Below are positions 26,801-34,436 of a stretch of DNA of 64,000 nt, in pieces. The notes under the pieces were generated by a model that saw only the letters and a list, made by a program, of their open reading frames with translations, was not told the origin of the DNA and made no database searches. The stretch spans positions 1 to 64,000 of the forward strand of contig JAEWFB010000486.1 in the NCBI GenBank assembly GCA_023389095.1, given 5' to 3'. The stretch's first letter is position 1. Every line of letters begins with the position of its first letter. The position numbers and the translations under genes were made by a program. The DNA is from Actinomycetes bacterium. Its GTDB lineage: Bacteria; Actinomycetota; Actinomycetes; Actinomycetales; Dermatophilaceae.

Positions 26801-27900
26801 TCGACGCGCTCAAGGTGCCGGCGATCATCGACGCCACGGCCGCCACCGTCACGCTGCCCGTGAAGCCGGGCACCGACGTCACGCACCTCGCGCCGACGCT
26901 CGGCCTGCCGGGCGACGCGCGGGTGTCGCCGGGCAACGGCTCGACGCAGGACTTCTCGGCGCCGGTGACCTACACCGTGACGGGCGCCGACGGGTCGACG
27001 CGGACGTGGAGCGTCAAGGCGGTCGTCATGAACAGCCCGGTGCTGCCCGGGTACAACGCCGACCCCAACATCGTCCGGTTCGGCGACACCTACTGGATCT
27101 ACGCGACGACCGACGGCTTCGACGGCTGGTCGAGCACGACGTTCAAGACGTGGTCGAGCACCGACCTCGTGCACTGGACCGAGCACCCGGTCATCCTCGA
27201 CCTCGGCCCCGACGTCACGTGGGCCGACGGCCGCGCCTGGGCTCCGGCGGCCATCGAGAAGAACGGGAAGTACTACCTGTACTTCTGCGCCGACGCGAAG
27301 ATCGGGGTGGCCGTGGCGGACTCGCCGGCGGGGCCGTTCAAGGACGCCATCGGCAAGCCGCTCGTCGCCTCGAACCCCAACGGTGGGCAGGCGATCGACC
27401 CGGCGGTCTTCACCGACGACGACGGCCAGAGCTACCTCTACTGGGGCAACGGCAACGCGTACGTCGTGCCGTTGAACGCCGACATGACGTCCTACGACCC
27501 GGCGAAGATCGTGCGGCTCTCCGGCCTCACGGACTTCCGCGAGGGCCTGTTCCTGCACAAGCGGAACGGCACCTACTACCTGTCGTGGTCGATCGACGAC
27601 ACGAGGAGCGAGAACTACCGGGTCGGCTACGCGACGATGACCTCGCCGCTCGGCGCCGGTCTCGTCAACCACGGCGTCATCCTGTCGAAGGACCCGTCGC
27701 TCGGGATCCTCGGCACCGGGCACCACTCCGTGGTGCAGGTGCCGGGCACCGACGACTGGTACATCGTGTACCACCGCTTCGCCATCCCCGGCGGAGACGG
27801 CACCCACCGCGAGGTGACCATCGACCGGCTGCGCTACAACCCCGACGGCACCATCGCCCCGGTCGTGCCGACGCTCGAGAGCGTCCCACCGCTGCGCTGA
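23860..27900 (+). CDS. Secreted bimodular GH43 arabinan-degrading enzyme with two LamG and Ig-like domains
   Basis: A 1346-residue exported protein. Order: signal peptide ending near residue 42 (APARA-TT); LamG/concanavalin-like domain (about 45-230); two atrophied bacterial Ig-like repeats (about 255-430, each with TWTSSDPSVV- or TWTTKDPGVV-type cores); first GH43 propeller (about 440-760, GVRDPFVIRSPEGDRFFLIATD and NTWAPEAYYDD); second LamG (about 765-965); short Ig-like linker; second GH43 (about 1060-1345, YNADPNIVRFGDTYWIYATTDG, RAWAPAAIEKNGKYYLYF). Together these should release L-arabinose from arabinan or arabinoxylan outside the cell, feeding the transporter upstream. ATG 23860 follows AAGGAAG; the frame is open upstream over araA, but the signal peptide fixes the start. 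There is no cell-wall anchor, so it is probably released. Exact bond specificity of each GH43 is unknown. Confidence 0.88.
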   Translation: MSDTMLRGFSRRPFAVLATLSLTLCVALSTVVAAAAPARATTLDDGLVVRYALDQPSGTSVPDASGHGRDATVSGDTSWLGTEGLGLGGTNGHLRLPNDLMRGLSAITVSTQVWVDPAQATPYFVWGLGNTASGAGNGYLFTTGNAYRASIASGNWSTEQTVTSGRNVDRGQWRTLTYTLEGGTAVLYEDGVVVGRKAGVTLTPGSIGGGATTANYLGRSVYTGDKYLKGKVRDFRVYDRAVTADEAARLGAQTASLRVASDAAALDLGDTSAVTGDLPLSTKGAGGSTVTWTSSDPSVVATDGTVTRPAPGSGNATVTLTAAVSYAASSASKTFTVTVLQDVTAEQKVADALAAVSIPDAGAVRGNVTLPTKAARGLTLTWTTKDPGVVTATGEVTRPAYGSKDAKGRLVVRAVLGDVSATRNLTLTVLAAPKKEPLEGYAFAYFTGEGSADGEQIYMAGSRGNDPLHWDELNGGRPVLTSTEGEEGVRDPFVIRSPEGDRFFLIATDLKIYGNGDWDRSQRTGSRYIEVWESTDLVNWGQQRHVLVSPKEAGNTWAPEAYYDDTIGAYVVFWASKLYAADDPQHTGSTYNRMMYATTRDFRTFSAPKVWVDPGYSVIDSTVIKNGDTYYRFTKDERNNTSSTPCSKFILEQKSTSLLSTDWGFVKDCIGKATSTSAGINQGEGPTVFKSNTEDKWYVFIDEFGGRGYVPFETTDLESGQFTMSKDYQLPGRPRHGTVLPVTKAELDRLRSGPSPAASTKKGVVADYRFGTTAGGSATSIPDASGNQRAATLRGDATRTGDAVELGGTNGYVDLPDNLLAGLDAVTVSTQVWIDPNQPTPYFLWGLGNTLNGSGNGYLFATGNAYRTAIAKGDYSTEQNTASGRDVPRGSWHTLTYTLAGGTAVLYLDGAEVARTTGVTVTPGQLGDGVTTASFVGRSLYSGDRYLKGKVRSFTLWNRGLSAKEVLALPGNETVIGSVTLDALKVPAIIDATAATVTLPVKPGTDVTHLAPTLGLPGDARVSPGNGSTQDFSAPVTYTVTGADGSTRTWSVKAVVMNSPVLPGYNADPNIVRFGDTYWIYATTDGFDGWSSTTFKTWSSTDLVHWTEHPVILDLGPDVTWADGRAWAPAAIEKNGKYYLYFCADAKIGVAVADSPAGPFKDAIGKPLVASNPNGGQAIDPAVFTDDDGQSYLYWGNGNAYVVPLNADMTSYDPAKIVRLSGLTDFREGLFLHKRNGTYYLSWSIDDTRSENYRVGYATMTSPLGAGLVNHGVILSKDPSLGILGTGHHSVVQVPGTDDWYIVYHRFAIPGGDGTHREVTIDRLRYNPDGTIAPVVPTLESVPPLR

Positions 27901-27908
27901 CCCGGTCG

Positions 27909-27950
27909 CCGAGGGGCCTGACCCGCGACGGCGCGGATCAGGCCCCTCGG
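27909..27950. terminator. Bidirectional terminator
   Basis: A perfect 13-bp stem, CCGAGGGGCCTGA with TCAGGCCCCTCGG, separates the arabinan enzyme from the convergent folE gene. There is no strong T-run, as is common in actinobacteria. Confidence 0.75.
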
Positions 27951-27964
27951 GACGACGGTCGTGC

Positions 27965-28657
27965 CTACCCCGACGACCGGGTGAGCGCGAGGAACTCGGC
28001 CCGCGAGCGTGGGTCCTCCCGCAGGACCCCGAGCAGGCTCGAGGTGATGGTCGTCGTGCCCGGTGCCTGGACGCCGCGGAGGGTCATGCACAGGTGCTCG
28101 GCCTCGATGACGACGCCGACGCCGACGGGTGAGAGCTGCGCGGCCAGCCAGCCGGCGACCTGGGTGGTGAGCCGTTCCTGGACCTGGGGTCGGCAGGCGA
28201 AGTGCTCGAGCACCCTGGCGAGCTTGGACAGGCCCAGGATGCGGTCGCCCGGGAGGTAGCCGATGTGTGCCACCCCGACGAACGGCAGCATGTGGTGCTC
28301 GCACAGGGAGCGCAGCGGGATGCCGCGGGCGAGGATGAGCTCGTCGTAGCCGCCGTCGTTGGGAAAGCTCGTGAGCTGGAACGGGCGCGGGCTCGTCAGC
28401 TCGGCGAGTGCGGCGGCCATGCGCTCCGGCGTGCGGCGCAGTGACTCGCCCGTGAGGTCGATGCCCAGCCCCTGCAACAGCATGCGGGCTCCGGCTGCTG
28501 CACGGTCGAGGTCGGGCTGGCTGACGGCACCGGTTCCCGCCCAGGTCCGGGGCCGGTGCGCCGTCGGCCGCGCACCGCTTCGTTCGCGCGAGGCGTCCAC
28601 CGGATCGGTTCCGTGCTCGGGTGGGCGGACCGGCCGGGGCGGGGTCGGGTTGGTCAC
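27965..28657 (-). CDS. folE: GTP cyclohydrolase I
   Basis: A 230-residue FolE, the first enzyme of folate/tetrahydropterin synthesis (GTP to dihydroneopterin triphosphate). The zinc site is visible in LCEHHMLPFVG (Cys and second His) and EAEHLCMTLRGVQ (distal Cys); LGLSKLARVLEHFA and VGVGVVIEAEH are standard. About 50 residues at the N-terminus are a Pro/Arg-rich extension. The GTG start lies three bases after the DoxX-like stop without a clear ribosome-binding site, suggesting coupled translation. Being outside a folate operon, it may be a second copy; this cannot be checked within the window. Confidence 0.92.
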   Translation of the reverse strand: MTNPTPPRPVRPPEHGTDPVDASRERSGARPTAHRPRTWAGTGAVSQPDLDRAAAGARMLLQGLGIDLTGESLRRTPERMAAALAELTSPRPFQLTSFPNDGGYDELILARGIPLRSLCEHHMLPFVGVAHIGYLPGDRILGLSKLARVLEHFACRPQVQERLTTQVAGWLAAQLSPVGVGVVIEAEHLCMTLRGVQAPGTTTITSSLLGVLREDPRSRAEFLALTRSSG

Positions 28658-28660
28658 GGG

Positions 28661-29122
28661 TCAGCCCCGGCGGATCGGCCAGAGCGTCGGCCGCGGGTCG
28701 AAACGCGTGGCGAGCCGCTGCAGCGCCACCGCCGCGAGCAACAGGCCGAGATCGCGCAGGGCCACGTCGTAGAACCCCGGAATGAGCAACAGGTTGACGA
28801 TGATGCCGGCCAGCCAGACCGCGACGACGAGCGCCCCGAGCCGGGCGTGGAGGGCCACGACGAGGCCGGCGACGACCTCGATCACGCCCACCGCATACAT
28901 CGCCTGGTGCGGGGTCACGGGCAGCGGACGCGAGAGCACGGGTGCCAGGTACTGGTCCCAGTGCACGAGGACGTTGGTGAACTTGTCGAGGCCGAACACG
29001 ATCGGGGCGACGACGAAGGCGGTGCGCAGGACGAGGTAGGCCTGGCGTACGGGGTCGCCGCCGCCTGCCGGTGCCGCGGGCTCGGTGCGGACGGCCGACG
29101 GGTGGTTGCCGATGGTGGCCAT
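28661..29122 (-). CDS. DoxX-like small membrane protein
   Basis: A 153-residue protein with four hydrophobic segments (about 30-50, 70-95, 100-120, 125-140) and the DoxX-type features RTAFVVAPIVFGLDKFTN and YAVGVIEVVAGLVV. Proteins of this superfamily are linked to redox or quinone processes, but the role here is unknown. ATG 29122 follows AAGGAG. It is followed almost without gap by folE and so is probably co-transcribed with it. Confidence 0.75.
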   Translation of the reverse strand: MATIGNHPSAVRTEPAAPAGGGDPVRQAYLVLRTAFVVAPIVFGLDKFTNVLVHWDQYLAPVLSRPLPVTPHQAMYAVGVIEVVAGLVVALHARLGALVVAVWLAGIIVNLLLIPGFYDVALRDLGLLLAAVALQRLATRFDPRPTLWPIRRG

Positions 29123-29298
29123 GGCTGCTCCTTGGGATCGACGGGGCGTCCGGGGCACGAGACCTGGTGGCCACGACGTGGGACGCTGACGGAGTGTTAG
29201 TGCAGCCGCCAACGACGCGTCTTACCGTGGTCGCTCAGCGGCCCGACGCATCGGGCACGGTGGGTAAGATCTCCGGCACTCGGGACGGCAAACAGGGC

Positions 29299-29583
29299 AT
29301 GATCACCCGTCCACCCCGAACCAGTCCCGGATCTGCTCGGTGCAGCCGACCGGGTCCCCCGCTCGACGTCGTGGAGTGGCGCCGGTGTCGCTTGCGCGAG
29401 GCAGGGTTCCCCTCGGTCCTCGCTGCCTCGCTCGCGCGCATGCGCGTCGACCTGCACGCCCTGCTCGAGCTCGTGGACGCGGGGTGCCCGCCGGAGCTCG
29501 CGGCGCGGATCCTGTCACCGCTCGAGGACCTGCCACCAGCGGCGAACACCCCTGTAGACGCACCCCGCCCGGGACCCCGCTGA
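29299..29583 (+). CDS. Small conserved-looking actinobacterial protein upstream of sigma factor
   Basis: A 94-codon frame whose C-terminal part (WRRCRLREAGFPSVLAAS, then DLHALLELVDAGCPPELAAR) reads as a compact helical protein of a type often seen in actinobacteria without known function. The stop overlaps the sigma-factor ATG (TGATG), which supports translation and coupling. The start is uncertain: ATG 29299 has only a weak CAGGG upstream, and GTG 29370 would give a shorter version containing the whole conserved-looking part. No membrane segment or catalytic motif. Confidence 0.6.
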   Translation: MITRPPRTSPGSARCSRPGPPLDVVEWRRCRLREAGFPSVLAASLARMRVDLHALLELVDAGCPPELAARILSPLEDLPPAANTPVDAPRPGPR

Positions 29584-30329
29584 TGCCCGCCGTCGAGAGG
29601 GCAGCGTCGACGAGCCCGCGGTCCCGGCCGGTGGAGGCCGGCCCCAGGAGCAGCCCGGGGGACGAGGACATCGACTGGGTCGCCGACCTCTCCGGTGACG
29701 GCCCTGGGCACGTTGCAGCCTTGCGAGAGCTCCACGCCCTGATGCTGCGCGCGTGCGGCCACCAGGTGTGGCGGATGCGCGACGCCCTGCCGGACACGTC
29801 CCCGGAGGCCGTCGAGGTCGTCGTCAACCAGGCGGCCGACGAGGCCATGACCGTGCTGCTCGGCAAGCTGCAGACCTTCGAGGGCCGAAGCCGCTTCACG
29901 ACCTGGGCCTTCAAGTTCGCGATCCTGCAGACCGCCACCGAGGTCCGGCGCCTCCAGTGGCAGCACCGCGAGGTGCGGCTGCGCGATCTGGACGACCGGC
30001 CGGCCTCGGTAGGGGACGATCCCGGGCTGCGCGCCGAGGGCGCAGCGCTCGCCGATGCCGTCGCGGACGCGATGCGACGCGTCCTCACGCCGTACCAGCG
30101 ACGCATCGCGGTCGCCCTGCTCGTCGACGCGGTGCCGATCGACGTGCTCGCGGAACGGCTCGGGACGACCCGTGGAGCCCTCTACAAGACGCTCCACGAC
30201 GTCCGCGTCCGCCTGCGGCGCGAACTGATGGCGCGAGGGTACCTCGCTGCGGCGCAGAAGGATTCGGTGCCACCCGCTACGTCGGACCCCCGCGACGACT
30301 CCGCTCGGACCTCGGGAGGGACCAGATGA
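29583..30329 (+). CDS. RNA polymerase sigma factor, ECF-like sigma-70 family
   Basis: A 248-residue sigma-70-family protein. Region 2 is at about residues 60-125 (LLGKLQTFEGRSRFTTWAFKFAILQ) and region 4 at about 155-215, with the helix-turn-helix VLAERLGTTRGALYKTLHDVRVRLRREL. It probably directs transcription of a stress or envelope regulon. Its ATG overlaps the upstream small gene, and its stop overlaps the next gene (ATGA), which encodes a zinc anti-sigma-like protein; the three form one tightly coupled unit. The first 45 residues are disordered-looking. Confidence 0.88.
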   Translation: MPAVERAASTSPRSRPVEAGPRSSPGDEDIDWVADLSGDGPGHVAALRELHALMLRACGHQVWRMRDALPDTSPEAVEVVVNQAADEAMTVLLGKLQTFEGRSRFTTWAFKFAILQTATEVRRLQWQHREVRLRDLDDRPASVGDDPGLRAEGAALADAVADAMRRVLTPYQRRIAVALLVDAVPIDVLAERLGTTRGALYKTLHDVRVRLRRELMARGYLAAAQKDSVPPATSDPRDDSARTSGGTR

Positions 30330-30565
30330 GCCAGACACCGCGCGAACGCACGCCATCGCTGAACCTGCGGTCCGTCGACGCGCTGATCCTGGACACCAAG
30401 CCATGGCTCTCGTGCGACGAGTGCTTCGAGCGCATGGACGCCTACGCCGAGGCGGTGGTCCACGACTCGGACGAGACGGACCTGGCCATGGCACGCCACC
30501 TCGAAGGATGCACGGCCTGCCAGGAGGAGGCCCGGTCACTCATCGCCCTGCTCAGGGGTGAGTGA
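30326..30565 (+). CDS. Small zinc-binding anti-sigma-factor-like protein
   Basis: A 79-residue protein with the ZAS signature H-x3-C-x2-C (HLEGCTAC) near the C-terminus and an additional CDEC upstream. There is no transmembrane helix, so it would be a soluble anti-sigma factor, possibly redox- or zinc-sensitive as for RsrA-type proteins. The ATG overlaps the sigma-factor stop, strongly implying a sigma/anti-sigma pair. Which signal it senses is not shown by the sequence. Confidence 0.75.
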   Translation: MSQTPRERTPSLNLRSVDALILDTKPWLSCDECFERMDAYAEAVVHDSDETDLAMARHLEGCTACQEEARSLIALLRGE

Positions 30566-30592
30566 CCTGCCGAGCATCCGCAGGAAGTCTTT

Positions 30593-30820
30593 TCAGAGGT
30601 AAAGGGTGACGTAGTTGTCGTCGTAGTCGTCGCCACCATTGGCCATGGCCAGTGTGCGTCCGCGGTTGATGTTGGACTCGGCGGTGGCAACGGCGCACCT
30701 CCCGCAGAGATCGCCCCCGACGTAGCGGTCGTAGTCCAATTCGTCGTCGAACTCCGCCTGGTATTCGGCGCGCGCTTCCGCGACGTCGAAAGTGGAAGTG
30801 CACTCATTGCATCTCGCCAT
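30593..30820 (-). CDS. Small two-CxxC (zinc-ribbon-like) acidic protein
   Basis: A 75-residue protein with CNEC at residues 4-7 and CGRC near residue 39, spaced like a zinc ribbon, and a very acidic middle and C-terminus (DDELDYDRY, GGDDYDDNY). It has no recognisable function; a nucleic-acid or metal-binding role is possible. Its base composition, and that of the 100 bp upstream, is clearly less GC-rich than the surroundings, hinting at a different origin. It converges on the anti-sigma gene. Translation is supported by the paired CxxC motifs rather than by a strong ribosome-binding site. Confidence 0.6.
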   Translation of the reverse strand: MARCNECTSTFDVAEARAEYQAEFDDELDYDRYVGGDLCGRCAVATAESNINRGRTLAMANGGDDYDDNYVTLYL

Positions 30821-31011
30821 GGCCGCACTGTACGCAAAAGGGCTCCCGTGTGAAGGGAAGGCGCTCGAAGTAATTCTTTCCTCGGCTATTCGGCGCTGAT
30901 CTCTGAATGTGCAACCGCCCCGGCCGAAGCCTTCCGGCTTCTCGAGCCCATGGGCTCGGCGCCGACGCCGACGCCGACGCCGTCCCGTGGCGGAGGTCGT
31001 CGGAGACGGGT

Positions 31012-32124
31012 CTACTGGTCGGCGACCCATTCGCCGTAGAAGAGCGCGAGGCCGGCCGTGATGCAGATGCCGGCGATGATCCAGAACCGCGCCACGATCG
31101 TGACCTCGGACCACCCGACCATCTCGAAGTGATGGTGGAGCGGGGCGATCCGGAACACTCTCTTTCCGGTGAGCTTGAAGCTGACGACCTGGATGATGAC
31201 CGAGGCGGTGACGATGACGAACAGACCGCCGAGGACCACCAGGAGCAGCTGCGTGTGGGTGAGGATGGCCAGTCCGGCCAAGGCGGCTCCCAGCGACAGG
31301 GAGCCGGTGTCGCCCATGATGATCTCGGCGGGCGACGTGTTCCACCAGAGGAACCCGAAGCAGGCGCCGCCGATCGCGCAGGAGATGACGGCCAGGTCGA
31401 GGGCATCGCCCACGTCGTAGCAGTGGGGGCCCGGTGCGACCGAGCAGCCTTGGTTGTACTGCCACATGGCGATCACCGTGTAGGCGCCGAACACCATGAC
31501 CGAGGCTCCGGTGGCCAGGCCGTCGAGACCGTCGGTGATGTTCACGCCGTTGGAGGCCCCCGCGATGAGCACGCTCGCCCACGCGATGAACAGGACCACC
31601 GCAACGACGGGTCCGGCGAACGCGAGATCGAGGCTGGTGTCCCTGATGAAGGAGATCGTCGTGGATGCGGGGGACCGTCCGTGCTGGTCGGTCAACAGCA
31701 GGGCGCTCAGGGCGAAGACGACGGTGACCAGCGTCTGGCCGATGAGCTTCTGCCTCCCCGTGAGGCCGAGGCTGCGTTCCTTGCGGATCTTGGTGTAGTC
31801 GTCGAGGAACCCGACCACCCCGAGTCCGGTGAGCAGGAAGAGCACGAGCAGGGCGCTGAGCGAGATCCCGTTGCGCGTGACCGTCAACGTCCCGGTGGCG
31901 GCCAGGAGCAGCAGCACCGCGTGCGAACCGAAGTAGCCGGCGAAGGCGGCCCCGATGATCACCGCCCCACCCATGGTGGGCTTTCCCCGCTTGACGTGGT
32001 GGTGGGTCAGGTCGTCGTGGATGAACTGGCCGTACCGTCGCCGGACGAGGAAGGCGATGAACGGTTTGGTGCAGAGCAGCGCCACCGCCATCGAGATGCC
32101 ACCGGCGAGCATGACGTTGATCAT
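31012..32124 (-). CDS. mraY: Phospho-N-acetylmuramoyl-pentapeptide-transferase-like protein (extra MraY)
   Basis: A 370-residue, ten-span membrane enzyme of the MraY family, which transfers phospho-MurNAc-pentapeptide to undecaprenyl phosphate to make lipid I. Hallmarks are present: KRGKPTMGG, the catalytic aspartates in GFLDDYTK, NGVNITDGLDGLA, and RIAPLHHHFEM. It looks functional. It stands alone rather than in the division/cell-wall (dcw) cluster, so it is probably a second copy; whether the genome also has the usual one cannot be seen. ATG 32124 has only a weak upstream purine stretch. A terminator-like hairpin lies upstream at 32252-32276. Confidence 0.9.
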   Translation of the reverse strand: MINVMLAGGISMAVALLCTKPFIAFLVRRRYGQFIHDDLTHHHVKRGKPTMGGAVIIGAAFAGYFGSHAVLLLLAATGTLTVTRNGISLSALLVLFLLTGLGVVGFLDDYTKIRKERSLGLTGRQKLIGQTLVTVVFALSALLLTDQHGRSPASTTISFIRDTSLDLAFAGPVVAVVLFIAWASVLIAGASNGVNITDGLDGLATGASVMVFGAYTVIAMWQYNQGCSVAPGPHCYDVGDALDLAVISCAIGGACFGFLWWNTSPAEIIMGDTGSLSLGAALAGLAILTHTQLLLVVLGGLFVIVTASVIIQVVSFKLTGKRVFRIAPLHHHFEMVGWSEVTIVARFWIIAGICITAGLALFYGEWVADQ

Positions 32125-32251
32125 CGGAGCTCTTCGCTGCCCTTCATCCGTGGTCGGAACGTACGGTTCACCTGAAGGGCCGGCGATCTGTTCCGTGGCC
32201 GCGGTGACGTTGCCGACCAACCCTAGGCCAGAGGCGGTGCGGGTCTCGGGC

Positions 32252-32276
32252 CGCCCGCATCAGGTCGATGCGGGCG
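32252..32276 (-). terminator. Hairpin terminator after the acetyltransferase gene
   Basis: CGCCCGCATC and GATGCGGGCG form a perfect 10-bp stem with a 5-base loop, 25 bp beyond the leftward acetyltransferase stop. Confidence 0.65.
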
Positions 32277-32300
32277 TGACTGCCGCTCGTCGGTCGATCG

Positions 32301-32633
32301 TCATTCGGTCAGGTGGGCCAGGGTGCAGTCGTCGAGCCAGCGACCGTCGCGGCCGAGAACGGCGAGGCGCTCGGTGCCCTCGAGGCGGAACCCGTTCTTG
32401 GTGAGGACGCGGATGGATGCGACGTTCTCGGCGAAGGCCTTCGCGACGACACGGCGGATCCCGGCCCGGTGCAGTGCGGTCACCAGCAACGCGGTTGCCG
32501 CGCTGGCGACGCCGCGGCCGGTGAAGACCTGGCACTCCGGTCGACGCTTGTAGTTCAGGAAGGCGGCCGCGTCGGCTTCCTCGGCCGGTCGCACCGTCAC
32601 GCGACCGTCGGTCAGTGGCCAGGGGATCCTCAT
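32301..32633 (-). pseudogene. GNAT acetyltransferase, internally shortened
   Basis: A 110-residue open frame. The N-terminus (DGRVTVRPAEEADAAAFLNY) and the C-terminal acetyl-CoA and substrate parts (RGVASAATALLVTALHRAG, NVASIRVLTKNGFRLEGTERL) match RimJ/RimL-type N-acetyltransferases. Those are normally about 170 residues, so roughly 50-60 residues forming the central beta strands are missing between residues 30 and 40, with no frameshift. An in-frame deletion that destroys the fold is the simplest reading; a small natural variant is less likely. ATG 32633 is the only reasonable start. Confidence 0.55.
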
Positions 32634-32694
32634 ACCGACCGGACCGTACCCGATGTCGTGAACGGAGCCCGTCGGTCGCCGATGGTCTGCGGGC

Positions 32695-33099
32695 CTAGGG
32701 CCTCTTGAGCTGGACGACGAGGGCCCAGAGGATCAGCGCGTTGAGGCCGATGATGAGGATCGCCCGGACCGGGTCGTACGGCAGCCACATGAACTGCGCG
32801 ACGGCCGACAGGATGGCCACGGCCACGGCGATGATGAACGACCAGACCTTGCCGACCATCACAGCGATGCCCAGCCCGACGGCGGCCAGCCCGAGGACCA
32901 GCTGGATCCAGCCCCAGGTGGTCGTGTCGAACGCGTACACGTAGGCGCCGGTCAGCACGAAGCGCTGGTCGTTGACGACGGCCACGAGGCCCTCGAGTGC
33001 CTGGAACGACCCGACCGTGATGAGCAGCAGGCCCGCGAACACCGTCACGCCCGCGGCCCACTCGAGCGTGCTCTGTGACGGTTGTTTCGACATCGACAT
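32695..33099 (-). CDS. Four-span actinobacterial membrane protein (DUF7144-like)
   Basis: A 134-residue protein with four hydrophobic helices and the conserved-looking WGWIQLVLGLAAVGLGIAV and AQFMWLPYDP segments found in small actinobacterial membrane proteins of unknown role. Two in-frame ATGs lie 6 bases apart (33099 and 33093). GGAGGG is only two bases from the first and eight from the second, so translation may start at 33093. Confidence 0.7.
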   Translation of the reverse strand: MSMSKQPSQSTLEWAAGVTVFAGLLLITVGSFQALEGLVAVVNDQRFVLTGAYVYAFDTTTWGWIQLVLGLAAVGLGIAVMVGKVWSFIIAVAVAILSAVAQFMWLPYDPVRAILIIGLNALILWALVVQLKRP

Positions 33100-33221
33100 C
33101 GCCCTCCAGATGTGCCGTCGGCACGGCGTGGTCAGGGATGCGCCCAGCTCGAACGCTAGGTGAGCACGGCCGCGCTGACGTCATTCTTCGGAGGTGAGAC
33201 GAGAGGCCCTCGGGAAGCGAC

Positions 33222-34250
33222 TCAGAGCTGCTGTTGGACCGGCTCCGAGGCGAACAGGTTGAGGCCGAGCCGCTCCGACAGGAACTTCGTGACCAGCTGT
33301 CCCCGCACGCTGTTGCCGGCCAGGTCCAGCGGAGGCGAGAAGGTGGCCAGCCCGCCCTTGCCGGGGGCCACGGTGACGATGCCCCCGCTCACGCCGCTCT
33401 TGCCGGGCACACCGATCTCGTACAGCCAGTCGCCGGACAGCTCGTACAGACCGGCGGTCGCCATCACGGCGAGCACGCGCCGGCACACGCCTCGTGCGAT
33501 GACCCGCTCCTGCGTCTGCGGGTTGACGCCGCCGTCGGACAGGGTCGCCGCCATCACCGCGAGGTCGTGGACGGTCACCTCGAGCGAACACTGGCGGGTG
33601 TAGACCTCCGTCGCCTCGTCGGGGTCGAAGTACAGGCGCCCGTAGCTGTTCAGCAGGTGGGCGATGCCCTGGTTGCGCATGTTGGAGCCGGACTCGGACG
33701 CGAACACCTCCTCGTTCACCGTCAGCTCGCGGCCCGCGAAGCGCGACAATCCTTCCCGGATGCGTTCGAACTTGGCCTCCGCGGTCGCGCCCGGCATCAG
33801 GCTGGTGGTGGCGATCGCCCCGGCGTTGACGAGCGGGTTCATCGTTCGGTCGTCGTTGAGCTCGACGGCCATGAGCGAGTCGAAGGGGAACCCCGTGCTG
33901 TTCACGCCGAGCCGGCGCCGCGCCGACTCGTAGCCGATCGCGTCGCACACCAGGGCGAAGACGAACGGCTTGGAGACGCTCTGGATCGAGAAGGTGGTGT
34001 CCACGTCCCCGATCTCGAACGACGGCCCCCGGGCGCTGACCACGCAGATCCCGAACAGGTCGGGCGAGGCCTGGGCCAGCACGGGGATGTAGTCGGCGAC
34101 CCGGCCCTCCGTCGTGCCCCGATACCGCTGGTAGGCCTCGGTGACGAGCTGCTCGACCTCCTCGGCCCGGGGCAGGTCACCGGTCGAGACGCGCGGCGGT
34201 GTCGTGGTCTCGTCGAAGGGGAGCGGCTGGTGCATGGAGAGCTGTGTCAT
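33222..34250 (-). CDS. glsA: Glutaminase
   Basis: A 342-residue serine-dependent glutaminase (glutamine to glutamate plus ammonia) of the bacterial GlsA type, normally about 310 residues. The beta-lactamase-like Ser-x-x-Lys motif is in FSIQSVSKPF; PLVNAGAIATTSL and the final GKSGVSGGI block are family hallmarks. Cytosolic, no STAS or ankyrin extension. ATG 34250 has a modest GGGAC upstream. It stands alone, 122 bp from its leftward neighbour; such enzymes often support acid resistance or nitrogen balance. Confidence 0.92.
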   Translation of the reverse strand: MTQLSMHQPLPFDETTTPPRVSTGDLPRAEEVEQLVTEAYQRYRGTTEGRVADYIPVLAQASPDLFGICVVSARGPSFEIGDVDTTFSIQSVSKPFVFALVCDAIGYESARRRLGVNSTGFPFDSLMAVELNDDRTMNPLVNAGAIATTSLMPGATAEAKFERIREGLSRFAGRELTVNEEVFASESGSNMRNQGIAHLLNSYGRLYFDPDEATEVYTRQCSLEVTVHDLAVMAATLSDGGVNPQTQERVIARGVCRRVLAVMATAGLYELSGDWLYEIGVPGKSGVSGGIVTVAPGKGGLATFSPPLDLAGNSVRGQLVTKFLSERLGLNLFASEPVQQQL

Positions 34251-34436
34251 GGGGTCCCGCCCTTCGGTCCGTCGCGCTATCGAGGCTAGTCCGACGGTGG
34301 CCGCGCGGAGGTGGGGTCGAGAAGATCACCGCGTGCGGCGGGCGGCCGGGCACCATTTCGGTCGTCGGGCAGACCCTGGGTCCCCGCGGGCACGACAATG
34401 GAGCGGCAGTCCGAACCGCAGCGGGAGGCACACGGC

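Noticed and set aside
23752..27807. Very long open frame antisense to the arabinan-degrading enzyme
   Set aside because: It is Arg/Val/Asp-biased, has no family motif or ribosome-binding site, and is the usual antisense artefact of high-GC codon use.
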